A stretch of DNA of 64,000 nt from Mycolicibacterium austroafricanum (GTDB taxonomy: Bacteria > Actinomycetota > Actinomycetes > Mycobacteriales > Mycobacteriaceae), in NCBI RefSeq assembly GCF_000612725.1, contig NZ_HG964450.1, positions 788,432 to 852,431 on the forward strand, written 5' to 3'. This document shows positions 1-8,746 of the stretch, one piece after another (the first letter of the stretch is position 1; each line of letters opens with the position of its first letter). The notes beneath the pieces were generated by a model that had not been told where the DNA came from, ran no database searches, and saw nothing but the letters and a program-made list of their open reading frames with translations. The position numbers and the translations under genes were made by a program.

Positions 1-987
1 ATCGCGGCGCACTACCAGATCGACTTCTCCGAGCACTATCTGGCCGACTACATGGCCACCCGCGGCATCGGCTTCCTGGGCTGGAACACCCGCTACCGTG
101 GATTCGAGAGCAGCTTCCTGCTCGACCACGCGCTTGTCGACATCGGTGTCGGTGTGCGCTGGCTGCGTGAGGTGCAGGGCGTCGAAACCGTGATCCTGCT
201 CGGCAATTCGGGCGGCGGCTCGTTGATGGCCGCGTACCAGGCCAATGCCGTCGACAAGCACGTCACCCCGCTGGACGGCATGCGGCCGGCGGCGGGCCTC
301 GACGACCTGCCACCCGCCGACGGGTACGTCGCCAGCGCCGCGCATCCTGGCCGCCCCGACGTGCTCACCGCATGGATGGACGCCTCTGTGATCGACGAGA
401 ACGACGCGGTGGCAACCGATCCCGATCTGGATCTGTTCAACGAACGCAACGGCCCCGGCTACGACGCCGAGTTCGTCGCTCGCTACCGGGCGGCCCAGGT
501 CGCGCGCAACGAGGCCATCACCGACTGGGCGGAGGCGGAACTGGCCCGCGTCCGGGCCGCGGGCTTCTCCGACCGGCCGTTCACGGTGATGCGCACCTGG
601 GCCGATCCACGCATGGTGGATCCCGCCCTGGAACCGACCAAGCGCCCGGCCAACATGTGTTACGCGGGCGTACCGGCCAAGGCGAACCGGTCCACGCACG
701 GGATCGCAGCGGCCTGCACCCTGCGCAACTGGCTCGGGATGTGGAGCCTGCGCCACGCGCAGACGCGCGCCGAACCGCATCTGGCGCGCATCACCTGTCC
801 GGCGCTGGTGATCAACGCCGAACAGGACACCGGCGTGTATCCCTCCGACGCGCGGCGCATCCACGACGCCCTCGGCAGCGCCGACAAGACGATGCGCTCG
901 GTGGACACCGACCATTACTTCACCACCCCGGGCGCGCGGTCGGAGAAGGCCGATACCATCGCCAAGTGGATCACGCGCCGCTGGTGA
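1..987 (+). CDS. alpha/beta hydrolase, 5' end outside window
   Basis: The reading frame is open from base 1, so the true start lies upstream of the window; the first ATG inside (base 52) is internal to the fold. The nucleophile elbow reads GNSGGG, with the serine codon at about 208-210. The late acid is in NAEQDTGVYPSD and the histidine in DTDHYF near the C terminus, which is the usual Ser-Asp-His order. The substrate is unknown. The hydroxyacid dehydrogenase gene starts inside its stop codon (GTGA), so the two are probably co-transcribed. A hydrolase of this kind next to fadE6 matches the Rv0272c position as I recall it. The fold is clear; the reaction is not. Confidence 0.8.
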   Translation: MAAHYQIDFSEHYLADYMATRGIGFLGWNTRYRGFESSFLLDHALVDIGVGVRWLREVQGVETVILLGNSGGGSLMAAYQANAVDKHVTPLDGMRPAAGLDDLPPADGYVASAAHPGRPDVLTAWMDASVIDENDAVATDPDLDLFNERNGPGYDAEFVARYRAAQVARNEAITDWAEAELARVRAAGFSDRPFTVMRTWADPRMVDPALEPTKRPANMCYAGVPAKANRSTHGIAAACTLRNWLGMWSLRHAQTRAEPHLARITCPALVINAEQDTGVYPSDARRIHDALGSADKTMRSVDTDHYFTTPGARSEKADTIAKWITRRW

Positions 988-1940
988 GGGTGCTCGCGCA
1001 TTTCGTTCCGGGTGGACCCGACAGCAAGGTCATCGAATTCCTTGCGCCGTGCCGTGATTGGCTTGATGTCCGATTCTGCGCCGAAGACGACGACGACACC
1101 TTCTACCGGGAACTGGCCGACGCCGAGGTGATCTGGCATGTACTGCGGCCGCTTTCCGGGGAGGATCTGGCCAGGGCGCCGCGGCTGCGGCTGGTCCACA
1201 AGCTAGGCGCGGGCGTCAACACCATCGACGTGGACGCCGCGACAGCGCGCGGCGTGGCGGTCGCGAACATGCCCGGCGCGAACGCGGAGTCGGTCGCCGA
1301 GGGCACGCTGCTGCTCATGCTGGCCGCGCTGCGCCGGCTCCCCGTACTCGACCGGGCCACCCGCGAAGGCCGCGGCTGGCCGTCGGATCCCACGCTGGGC
1401 GAAACGGTTCGCGACATCGGCGGCTGCACGGTCGGGCTGGTCGGCTACGGCAACATCGCCAAGCAGGTGGAGCGCATCCTGGTGGCGATGGGCGCCGACG
1501 TGATCCACACCAGCACCAGGGACGACGGCAGCGCGGGTTGGCGCAGCCTGCCCGACCTGCTGTCCGCCTGCGACATCGTCTCGCTGCACCTGCCGCTCAC
1601 CGACGCCACCGCCGGATTACTGGGCCGCGATGCGCTGGCCCGCATGAAATCCGATGCGGTGCTGGTCAACACTTCTCGCGGGCCGATCGTCGACGAGGAG
1701 GCGCTCGCCGACGCGCTGCGCACCGGAAAACTCGCCGCGGCCGGACTCGACGTGTTCGCCGTCGAGCCGGTACCCGCCGACAACCCGTTGCTGCGCCTGC
1801 CCAATGTGGTGCTCACCCCACACGTGACCTGGTACACCGCCGACACCATGCGCCGCTATCTCGAGTTCGCCGTCGACAATTGCGAACGATTGCGTGACGG
1901 GCGCAACCTCGTCAACGTGGTGAACGATGTCGCCGGGTAA
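984..1940 (+). CDS. D-2-hydroxyacid dehydrogenase family protein
   Basis: Predicted NAD(P)-dependent 2-hydroxyacid dehydrogenase of 318 residues from GTG 984, interconverting a 2-hydroxyacid and a 2-oxoacid in the cytosol. The nucleotide-binding loop is GYGNIA (about 154-159). The catalytic set is visible as Arg232 in NTSRGPIVD, Glu261 in DVFAVEP and His280 in LTPHVTW. The frame is open upstream to 372, but that part is a shadow of the hydrolase. GTG 984 gives a normal family length and a 4-base overlap with the hydrolase stop; GTG 990 is an alternative. Substrate specificity cannot be read from the sequence. Confidence 0.85.
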   Translation: MRVLAHFVPGGPDSKVIEFLAPCRDWLDVRFCAEDDDDTFYRELADAEVIWHVLRPLSGEDLARAPRLRLVHKLGAGVNTIDVDAATARGVAVANMPGANAESVAEGTLLLMLAALRRLPVLDRATREGRGWPSDPTLGETVRDIGGCTVGLVGYGNIAKQVERILVAMGADVIHTSTRDDGSAGWRSLPDLLSACDIVSLHLPLTDATAGLLGRDALARMKSDAVLVNTSRGPIVDEEALADALRTGKLAAAGLDVFAVEPVPADNPLLRLPNVVLTPHVTWYTADTMRRYLEFAVDNCERLRDGRNLVNVVNDVAG

Positions 1941-1953
1941 CCTCGGTCCCAAC

Positions 1954-1967
1954 CAACCGGTTAGCTA
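1954..1967. promoter_or_regulatory. candidate operator before fadE6
   Basis: The 57-base gap before fadE6 carries the perfect palindrome AACCGGTT (1955-1962), overlapped by TAGCTA (1962-1967). It lies about 30 bases before the start codon, where a repressor could block transcription. No binding protein can be named. Confidence 0.3.
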
Positions 1968-1997
1968 GCCACGACGTAGTGGAGAGGTGTAGCAGCC

Positions 1998-4211
1998 ATG
2001 CCCATCGCCATTCTTGAAGAGCACAACGATCTGGCCGATTCGGTTCGCTCGTTCGTCGAGCGCGTCGCTCCGTCGGAGGTTCTGCACGACGCCCTGGAGA
2101 ACCCGGTCCCCAACCCGCCGCCTTATTGGAAGCCCGCGGCCGAGCAGGGCCTGCAGGGGGTGCACCTCGCCGAGTCGGTCGGCGGGCAGGGTTTCGGCAT
2201 CCTCGAGTTGGCCGTCGTGGTGGCCGAATTCGGTTACGGCGCGGTGCCGGGACCGTTCGTCCCGTCGGCCATCGCCAGCGCGCTGATCGCCGCGAACGAC
2301 CCCGATGCCGCGGTACTCGGCGATCTCGCCTCCGGTGAGCTCATCGCGGCCTACGCGATCGACTCCGGACTGACGGCGACCCGGCACGGGGACAAGCTGG
2401 TGATCCGCGGTGAGGTCCGGGCCGTGCCCGCCGCCGCGCAGGCGTCACTGCTGGTGCTCCCCGTCGCGATCGAGTCCGGCGAGGAATGGGTGGTGCTCGA
2501 CGCCGCCTCGCTGGAGATCGAACCGGTGCGCAGCGTCGACCCGTTGCGGCCGGTGGCACATGTGCGCGCCAACGCCGTCGAGGTCGGCGACGACCGGGTG
2601 CTGGCCAACCTGAGCCGTGGCCACGCCCGGGCGCTGATGTCGACGCTGTTGTCCGCGGAGGCCATCGGGGTCGCCCGGTGGGCCACCGACACCGCCGCGG
2701 CCTACGCCAAGATCCGTGAACAGTTCGGCCGCCCGATCGGCCAGTTCCAGGCCATCAAGCACAAGTGCGCGAACATGATCGCCGAGACCGAGCGGGCCAC
2801 CGCCGCCGTCTGGGATGCCGCCCGCGCCCTCGACGAGGCCTGCGGAGCCGGCGATGACGCCGGAGTGCGCGAGAACCCGGACAGCTCCTACGAATTCGCC
2901 GCCGCCGTGGCCGCGACGCTGGCCCCCGTCGCCGCGCAGCACTGCACCCAGGACTGCATCCAGGTGCACGGCGGTATCGGCTTCACCTGGGAGCACGACA
3001 CCAACGTCTACTACCGCCGGGCGCTGGTGCTGGCGGCGTCGTTCGGTCGCGCCTCGGACTACCCGCAGCGGGTGGTCGACCTCGCCACCACGACCGGGAT
3101 GCGGGCCCTGAACATCGACCTGGATCCGGAGACGGAGAAGCTGCGCGCCGAGATCCGCGCGGAAGTGGCTGCGCTGAAGGAGATTCCGCGGGAGCAGCGG
3201 GCCGCCGCGATCGCCGAGGCCGGATGGGTCCAGCCGCACCTACCGGTGCCGTGGGGGCGGGCATCCAGCCCGATCGAGCAGATCATCATCGCCCAGGAGT
3301 TCTCGTCCGGCCGGGTCAAGCGGCCCCAGATGGGCATCGCGGCCTGGATCATCCCGTCGATCGTCGCGTTCGGCACCGACGAGCAGAAGCAGCGTTTCCT
3401 CCCGCCGACGTTCCGCGGCGAGATGATCTGGTGCCAGCTGTTCTCCGAGCCCGGCGCCGGGTCCGACCTGGCCAGCCTGACCACCAAGGCCACCAAGGTC
3501 GACGGCGGCTGGCGCATCACCGGCCAGAAGATCTGGACCACCGGAGCGCAGTATTCCGAATGGGGTGCGCTGCTCGCGCGCACCGACCCGAGCGCACCCA
3601 AGCATGCCGGCATCACCTACTTCCTGCTCGACATGAAGAGCGCGGGCGTGGAGGTCAAGCCGCTGCGTGAGCTCACCGGCAACGCGATGTTCAACACCGT
3701 GTTCATCGACGACGTGTTCGTCCCCGACGAGATGGTGCTCGGCGAGGTGAACCGCGGCTGGGAGGTCAGCCGCAACACGCTGACCAACGAGAGGGTGTCG
3801 ATCGGCAGCAGTGAGCCGCCGTTCCTGCCCAGCCTGGACAAGTTCGTCGAGTTCCTCGGTGAGGGACAGTTCGACCAGATCGCGCAGAACCATGCCGGTG
3901 TGCTGATCGCCGAGGGCCACGCCGCCAAGGTTCTGAACATGCGGTCCACGCTGCTGACGCTGGCCGGTGGGGACCCGATGCCCGCGGCGGCGATCTCGAA
4001 GCTGCTGTCCATGAAGACCGGGCAGGGTTACGCCGAGTTCGCGGTGTCCTCGTTCGGCACCGACGCCGTCGTCGGGGAGCCGGACCAGGTCACCGGCCGC
4101 TGGGCCGAGTACCTGCTGGCCAGCCGCTCGACCACGATCTACGGCGGCACCTCCGAGGTACAGCTGAACATCATCGCCGAGCGACTGCTCGGGCTGCCGC
4201 GCGACCCGTAA
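1998..4211 (+). CDS. fadE6: two-domain acyl-CoA dehydrogenase, FadE6-like
   Basis: A 737-residue protein made of two acyl-CoA dehydrogenase modules, about twice the usual 380-400 residues. The N-terminal module (about 1-365) keeps the C-terminal family signatures FGRPIGQFQAIKHK (near 240) and HGGIGFTWEHD (near 325). The C-terminal module (about 375-737) has the FAD/substrate loop FSEPGAGSDLASL (near 482) and the closing motif IYGGTSEVQLNIIAERLLG (near 714). Such fused enzymes act like the alpha/beta pairs of mycobacterial FadEs in FAD-dependent alpha,beta-oxidation of acyl-CoA thioesters. The symbol rests on length and on the shared neighbourhood with fadD2 and polD2. AGAGGTG upstream is a plausible ribosome site. 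Confidence 0.8.
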   Translation: MPIAILEEHNDLADSVRSFVERVAPSEVLHDALENPVPNPPPYWKPAAEQGLQGVHLAESVGGQGFGILELAVVVAEFGYGAVPGPFVPSAIASALIAANDPDAAVLGDLASGELIAAYAIDSGLTATRHGDKLVIRGEVRAVPAAAQASLLVLPVAIESGEEWVVLDAASLEIEPVRSVDPLRPVAHVRANAVEVGDDRVLANLSRGHARALMSTLLSAEAIGVARWATDTAAAYAKIREQFGRPIGQFQAIKHKCANMIAETERATAAVWDAARALDEACGAGDDAGVRENPDSSYEFAAAVAATLAPVAAQHCTQDCIQVHGGIGFTWEHDTNVYYRRALVLAASFGRASDYPQRVVDLATTTGMRALNIDLDPETEKLRAEIRAEVAALKEIPREQRAAAIAEAGWVQPHLPVPWGRASSPIEQIIIAQEFSSGRVKRPQMGIAAWIIPSIVAFGTDEQKQRFLPPTFRGEMIWCQLFSEPGAGSDLASLTTKATKVDGGWRITGQKIWTTGAQYSEWGALLARTDPSAPKHAGITYFLLDMKSAGVEVKPLRELTGNAMFNTVFIDDVFVPDEMVLGEVNRGWEVSRNTLTNERVSIGSSEPPFLPSLDKFVEFLGEGQFDQIAQNHAGVLIAEGHAAKVLNMRSTLLTLAGGDPMPAAAISKLLSMKTGQGYAEFAVSSFGTDAVVGEPDQVTGRWAEYLLASRSTTIYGGTSEVQLNIIAERLLGLPRDP

Positions 4212-4248
4212 ACCGGGTTTCCGCGGCGCGAGAGCGGGAACCCCTCCC

Positions 4249-4572
4249 GTGATGTCCAACGATCGTGATTTCGTCGAGAAACGGTTCAGCCGGCCCGGGG
4301 AGTACCGCGCCGCGGTGATCTACACGTTCGTGGTCGTCGTGCTGGCGGCGATCGCGTTCGCGGTCTACGCGTTCGGTGACCGCAGCTCGGTGTTCAGTGC
4401 CGCGCTGGTTCCGGTGTTCCTGTTCGCCGGCGGCGTCGGCGCGCTGCTGCGTACTTACCGGCAGTGGAAAGGCGGCGGCGGCTGGACCGCGTGGCAGGGC
4501 GCCGGCTGGTTCCTGCTCCTGCTGATGCTGCTGACGCTGGCGGTCCCCGGCGGCGCGGCGTTCTCGAACTAG
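4249..4572 (+). CDS. small three-helix membrane protein, unknown
   Basis: 107 residues from GTG 4249, or one fewer from ATG 4252. A short charged N terminus (NDRDFVEKRFSRPGEY) is followed by three hydrophobic segments at about 20-43, 49-68 and 84-102, so it should be an inner-membrane protein. No catalytic motif is seen. It follows fadE6 by 37 bases on the same strand and ends shortly before the convergent P450, so it may be expressed with fadE6. I do not recognise a family. Confidence 0.65.
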   Translation: MMSNDRDFVEKRFSRPGEYRAAVIYTFVVVVLAAIAFAVYAFGDRSSVFSAALVPVFLFAGGVGALLRTYRQWKGGGGWTAWQGAGWFLLLLMLLTLAVPGGAAFSN

Positions 4573-4598
4573 CCGCCGAACGAGGCACGAGCCGCCCG

Positions 4599-5864
4599 TC
4601 AGTCGCCGATGGCCTCGACGTCGACGAGCACGTGACGCGGCCCGCGGAAGATCTGACTCTGCCGGTACGGCGGAGGGTCGCTGACCAGCCGCGGCCGGTG
4701 CACGCGCCGCAGGAAGATCTCCAGCGCGAGGTTCACCTCCAGCCGCGCCAGCGGACCTCCGACACAGGTGTGAATGCCACTGCCCCAACCGAAGTGCTCG
4801 TTGTCCGGCCGGAAGATGTCGAACGTGTCGGGGTCGGCGAACCGGCGGGGATCGCGGTTCGCTGCGCCGTACATCAGGTGGACCGCGGCGCCCTCGGGGA
4901 TCACGGTGCCGCCCACCTCGATGTCGGCGGTGGCGCTCCGACTGGGGAAGAACTGCACGGCCGACTGCAGGCGCTGCACCTCCTCGATCGCACGGGGGAT
5001 CAGTTCCGGGCGGTCACGCAGCAGTTCGACGGTGCCGGGGTTGCGCAGGAAGGTCAGCACGCAGTTGGAGATGGTGTTGACCGTCGAGTCGTGTCCGGCG
5101 ATGAGCAGCAGCACCGCGTTGGCGAGCACCTGACCGGGCGGCATCGCGCCGTCGGGACCGGAGGCGTCGTTGACCAGTGCGGACAGCAGGCCGTCGCCGC
5201 CGGCACCGCGGTAGCCCTCGATCAGGCCGGCCAGATAGTCGCGCAGCGCCGCCTGGGCGTCGCGTGCCCTCGCGGCTCTGCCCTGGCCCTCGTCGGTGGT
5301 GGCGTCGGGACCGAGGTCCACGCCGGCGAGCATGTCGAATATCCAGGCGTGGAACCTCGGCTCGTCCTCCAGTGGCACTCCGAGGATCTTGCAGATCACC
5401 ATGACGGGCACGGGGTAGGCGTAGTCGTCGACAACGTCGATCCTGGTGCGCCCGTTGGCCTTCGCTGTGTCGAGCAGGTCGTTACACAGCGCGACGACGG
5501 CAGGCTCCATGCTCGGGATCAGGTCGGGTGAGTGCGGCGGCGCGAAGTGACGGCTGACCTGGCGGCGCGCCCTGTCGTGGCTGGGCGGGTCGGTGACGAT
5601 CAGGCTGGGTTCCGATCCGTAGGCGCCGACGTCGTCGGCGGGTTCGGCCGGTGCCCGGTCGGAGCTCAGCGGACTGCGCCGGAAATCGGAGCTCACTCGC
5701 GGGTCGTGAGCCAGCGCGAGCAGCTCGTAGTACCCGGTCACGACGTAGAGGTCGTCGGCGACCCGCGCCACGGGCGTCTTGCGCAGCTCGGCGAAGAACG
5801 GGTAGGGGTCGGCGCGGTGGGCGAAGGCCATCGCCTGCGCCCAGGCCTGCGATGCGGTCGTCAT
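4599..5864 (-). CDS. cytochrome P450 monooxygenase
   Basis: 421-residue soluble bacterial P450. The I-helix oxygen-activation motif is AGHDST (about 256-261), the K-helix ExxR lies in EEVQR, and the haem-binding loop is FGWGSGIHTCVGG with the thiolate at Cys367. It is the last gene of a three-gene minus-strand operon: ferredoxin, ferredoxin reductase, P450. The gap to the reductase is 16 bases, so a complete electron-transfer chain from NAD(P)H is encoded at one locus. Its position between fadE6 and fadD2 suggests a lipid-like or acyl substrate, but that is inference. Confidence 0.93.
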   Translation of the reverse strand: MTTASQAWAQAMAFAHRADPYPFFAELRKTPVARVADDLYVVTGYYELLALAHDPRVSSDFRRSPLSSDRAPAEPADDVGAYGSEPSLIVTDPPSHDRARRQVSRHFAPPHSPDLIPSMEPAVVALCNDLLDTAKANGRTRIDVVDDYAYPVPVMVICKILGVPLEDEPRFHAWIFDMLAGVDLGPDATTDEGQGRAARARDAQAALRDYLAGLIEGYRGAGGDGLLSALVNDASGPDGAMPPGQVLANAVLLLIAGHDSTVNTISNCVLTFLRNPGTVELLRDRPELIPRAIEEVQRLQSAVQFFPSRSATADIEVGGTVIPEGAAVHLMYGAANRDPRRFADPDTFDIFRPDNEHFGWGSGIHTCVGGPLARLEVNLALEIFLRRVHRPRLVSDPPPYRQSQIFRGPRHVLVDVEAIGD

Positions 5865-5880
5865 CGGGTTTCCTCGGGCA

Positions 5881-7275
5881 TCATCGGCGCAGGAATTCTG
5901 CGCCGCGGTCGGTCGGGTCGTGCCCGGTGAGAACCACGTCGGGAATCCCGGTGGGCACGCGGGGGTCGGGGAAACGCGCCGGCATGGGCTCGCCGAGGAC
6001 CGGCCGGTCGAAGCCGGGCGGGGGCGGGGGGAACGGCGCCGAGCGCTCGATCAGATCGGCGTAATAGGGCAGCCACTTGCCGTGGTTGAAGGTGACCGCG
6101 CCGACGATGCGTCCGCGCCGGCCGTACGCCGCCGCGAACCGGTACTCCCCGGGCGAGCCTTGGGTGAACACGATCTCGTCGCCGAACGAGCAGACCCCGA
6201 CACCCTTGATGTTCACCCCGAACTGACCGGACCAGAACGACGGCAAGGGCAGGTGCGGGCGCCGGCCGGTCTCCAGGTTGATCATGTTGTTCGCCGCGAC
6301 CTCACCGCCCGAGACGGCGTTGTCCCAGTGTTCCAGCGACATGAACTGGTACTCGTAGAGCACGTGTGGCGCCCGGGCCACATCGCCGGCGACGAAGATG
6401 TTGTCGGTGACCACACCGTTGACGTCGAAGGCGCGGCAGCCGGCATCGCAGGCCACTCCCCAGAATCCCGTCGCCAGCCCGGCGTCGTCGAGCCATTCGA
6501 CATTGCGGATCGATCCCAACGACGCCACCACCACGTCGACGGGCAGCGTGGTCCCGTCGGACAGCCGCGCGCTGCGCACGTGACCGGTGTCGTCACCGTC
6601 GAGTCCGAGCACCGACACCCCGGTGCGCAGGTCGACACCGGCATCGCGTTGCATCGCGGCGGCCAACTCGCCGATCACCCCGCCCAGCGCTCCGACCAGC
6701 GGTGCCGGACCGCGTTCGGCGACCGTGACGGCAAGGTCGAGTTCGCGGCACACCGAGGCCATCTCGGACCCGATGAATCCGGAGCCGACGACGAGCACCC
6801 GGTTCGGCCGCGCGTGCAGCGCCGCCTGCAATGCGGCGGCGTCGTCCCGGGTGCGCAGCGTGAACACGCCGTCCAGCGCCGCCTCATCCGGATTCGGCCA
6901 CTGCCGGGCCCGCACCCCGGTGGCGATCAGCAGCCGGTCGTACTCCACCGCCGAACCGTCCGCCAGCAGAACGCGTTTGGCGCGGCGGTCCAGACCGGTC
7001 GCGGCGACACCGAGTCGCCAGTCCGCGTCCACCCGGCGCAGCCGCGGCAGCTTCGTGTGGTCGGCCGGCACCCAGCCTTTGAGGACCTGTTTGGACAGCG
7101 GCGGCCGGTCATAGGGCTCATGTGGTTCGTCGCCGATGATCGTCAACGAGCCGCTGAACCCGCCGTCGCGCAGCGCTTCTGCCGCGCGCAACCCGGCCAG
7201 CGAGGCTCCGACGATGACGATGCGGCCGGTTCTGCGGAACGAGTCGACGAGTTCGCCGATCAGTTCGACCGTCAC
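5881..7275 (-). CDS. FAD-dependent ferredoxin reductase
   Basis: 464-residue flavoprotein starting at GTG 7275 inside the ferredoxin stop codon (GTGA overlap). The N-terminal FAD fold is RIVIVGASLAGLRAAEAL, a second dinucleotide fold VLVVGSGFIGSEMA binds NAD(P)H, and NIFVAGDVAR is the late FAD-contacting motif. It should pass electrons from NAD(P)H to the neighbouring 3Fe-4S ferredoxin and on to the P450. It is somewhat longer than the usual 400-420 residues, with about 15 extra N-terminal residues and a proline-rich C-terminal tail (PFPPPPPGF). Rhodocoxin/putidaredoxin reductase type. Confidence 0.9.
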   Translation of the reverse strand: MTVELIGELVDSFRRTGRIVIVGASLAGLRAAEALRDGGFSGSLTIIGDEPHEPYDRPPLSKQVLKGWVPADHTKLPRLRRVDADWRLGVAATGLDRRAKRVLLADGSAVEYDRLLIATGVRARQWPNPDEAALDGVFTLRTRDDAAALQAALHARPNRVLVVGSGFIGSEMASVCRELDLAVTVAERGPAPLVGALGGVIGELAAAMQRDAGVDLRTGVSVLGLDGDDTGHVRSARLSDGTTLPVDVVVASLGSIRNVEWLDDAGLATGFWGVACDAGCRAFDVNGVVTDNIFVAGDVARAPHVLYEYQFMSLEHWDNAVSGGEVAANNMINLETGRRPHLPLPSFWSGQFGVNIKGVGVCSFGDEIVFTQGSPGEYRFAAAYGRRGRIVGAVTFNHGKWLPYYADLIERSAPFPPPPPGFDRPVLGEPMPARFPDPRVPTGIPDVVLTGHDPTDRGAEFLRR

Positions 7276-7487
7276 AGACTGTCCCGATCCTCGGGCGGGT
7301 CAGCCTCGACGACGATCGCCTGCACCGGGCAGGATGCGGCAGCCCGCAGCACACGTTGTCGTTGGGAGACATCGGGGTTCGGGTCGTAGGCCAGGGCCTC
7401 CTCGCCAAGCATCTTCAACACCTCGGGAGCCAGCGGGACGCACTGCGCATATCCCTGGCATCGGTTGAGGTCCACCACGAGCCGCAT
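7272..7487 (-). CDS. 3Fe-4S ferredoxin, P450 partner
   Basis: 71 residues. Cys10 and Cys16 (CQGYAQC) with a distant SCP cysteine near the C terminus give the CX5C...CP pattern of mycobacterial single-cluster 3Fe-4S ferredoxins; the second position of a 4Fe-4S set is not cysteine. It is first in the operon, preceded by AGGAGA about seven bases before the ATG. It overlaps the reductase by four bases, and the order implies ferredoxin-limited electron supply to the P450 at 4599-5864. Confidence 0.93.
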   Translation of the reverse strand: MRLVVDLNRCQGYAQCVPLAPEVLKMLGEEALAYDPNPDVSQRQRVLRAAASCPVQAIVVEADPPEDRDSL

Positions 7488-7866
7488 CAGATCTCCTGTC
7501 CGCAGTGGTTACACGCAGCCGCTGACACTGATGCGCCCGCCCACTCCGGCGCACACATCGGCGGTCGCCGGCGCGGGCTCAGCCAGCAATGTGCACCCGG
7601 CGACGCCCGCAGACCGGTAGGCCGGAATCGCGATTCTGCCGCGCAGCGGCCAGTGGCACAGTGACTTCACGCGCCGATTCTGACGCCATCGTCAGAGCCG
7701 CGTCTTGGTTTCAGGCGACACAGCCACAAGATTTCGGTGGGTGTTCACGATCCGCGCCACCTGCCTACGCGACACCGGCCTCAGCCCGACTCGAACGCTC
7801 GCGCACCAGGCACCGGGGTGGGAGCAAACCCTGACGCGCGCCGGGTGTTCCCGATCGAGCGCGAGA
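7488..7866. other. 379-base region without a convincing gene
   Basis: It lies upstream of the ferredoxin operon and downstream of the SDR, both on the minus strand. Only the ferredoxin ribosome site at its left edge is clear. Open frames here on both strands have arginine- and serine-rich composition typical of random high-GC frames and lack credible starts. The operon promoter should be in its left part; no tRNA, terminator or repeat was recognised. Confidence 0.5.
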
Positions 7867-8646
7867 TCAGGGCAGGATCGCGTCGACGTAGCCGCCGTCG
7901 ACGCGCAGTGCGCCACCGGTCGTCGCCGACGCCAGTGGCGACGCCAGGTAGGTGACCATGTTGGCGATCTCCTCGGGCCCGATGAGGCGCTCGATCAGCG
8001 ACTGCGGCCGGTGTAACCGCATGAACTCGCGCTGCGCCTGCTCCCAGGGCAGCGATTTGTCGACCAGCTGGTAGACGAAGTCCTCCACCCCTGCGGTGTG
8101 GGTGGGTCCGGCGATGACGGAGTTGACGGTGACGCCGGTGCCCGACGCGTCCTTGGCGAAACCCCGCGACAGGGCCAGCAGCGCGGTCTTGGACACCCCG
8201 TAATGGATCATCTCCTCCGGGATGACGATCGCCGAATCGCTGGCGATCTGCAGCACCCGGCCCCACCCGCGATCCACCATGCCGGGCAGATAGTGCCGGA
8301 TGAGCCGCGCGGCGGCGAGCACGTTGACCTCGAAATAGCTGCGCCACTGGTCGTCGGTGATCTCGCGCGCCGGCACCGCGCCGAAGATGCCGAGGTTGTT
8401 GACCAGGATGTCGATGTGCGGGAGTTCCGCGGCCAAGGCCTGCGCGCCTGCCGCGTCGGCGACGTCGGCCGCGACGCCGACGACATCGCCGTCGAGTGTC
8501 GCCACGGCCTCGTCGACCCGGTCCCGGCTGCGTCCGTTCACTGCGACGCGCGCTCCGGAGGCGGCCAGCGACCGGGCGATCGCGAGACCGATTCCCTGGG
8601 TCGAGCCGGTGACGAGAGCGGTCTTACCTGTCAGATCGATTTTCAC
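7867..8646 (-). CDS. SDR-family oxidoreductase
   Basis: 259 residues from GTG 8646 (VKIDLTGKTALVTGSTQGIGLA). The frame stays open upstream to 9036, but that part is a shadow of fadD2. The TGSTQGIG cofactor loop and NNLG motif are present, the active-site Ser and YGVSK are seen in the middle, and the C terminus ends GGALRVDGGYVD, as in classical short-chain dehydrogenases. It would oxidise or reduce an alcohol/ketone with NAD(P)(H). It lies 100 bases downstream of fadD2 on the same strand, with a hairpin repeat in the gap, so co-transcription is possible but not certain. Confidence 0.88.
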   Translation of the reverse strand: MKIDLTGKTALVTGSTQGIGLAIARSLAASGARVAVNGRSRDRVDEAVATLDGDVVGVAADVADAAGAQALAAELPHIDILVNNLGIFGAVPAREITDDQWRSYFEVNVLAAARLIRHYLPGMVDRGWGRVLQIASDSAIVIPEEMIHYGVSKTALLALSRGFAKDASGTGVTVNSVIAGPTHTAGVEDFVYQLVDKSLPWEQAQREFMRLHRPQSLIERLIGPEEIANMVTYLASPLASATTGGALRVDGGYVDAILP

Positions 8647-8680
8647 GCACGGGTACGACGACCGCCGGCCGCCGAGTATT

Positions 8681-8744
8681 CCGCGAGCGTGCGCGAAATC
8701 GCGAGATCTGACGGCGTGGCGCCCGCAGACACGCCCGCTCGCGG
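8681..8744. repeat. REP-like intergenic hairpin
   Basis: CCGCGAGCG at 8681-8689 and its exact reverse complement CGCTCGCGG at 8736-8744 bracket a 46-base GC-rich interior. It fills most of the fadD2-SDR gap. Similar hairpins recur between mycobacterial genes. It may end or stabilise the fadD2 message. There is no T-run, so it is not a standard intrinsic terminator. Confidence 0.5.
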
Positions 8745-8746
8745 GG

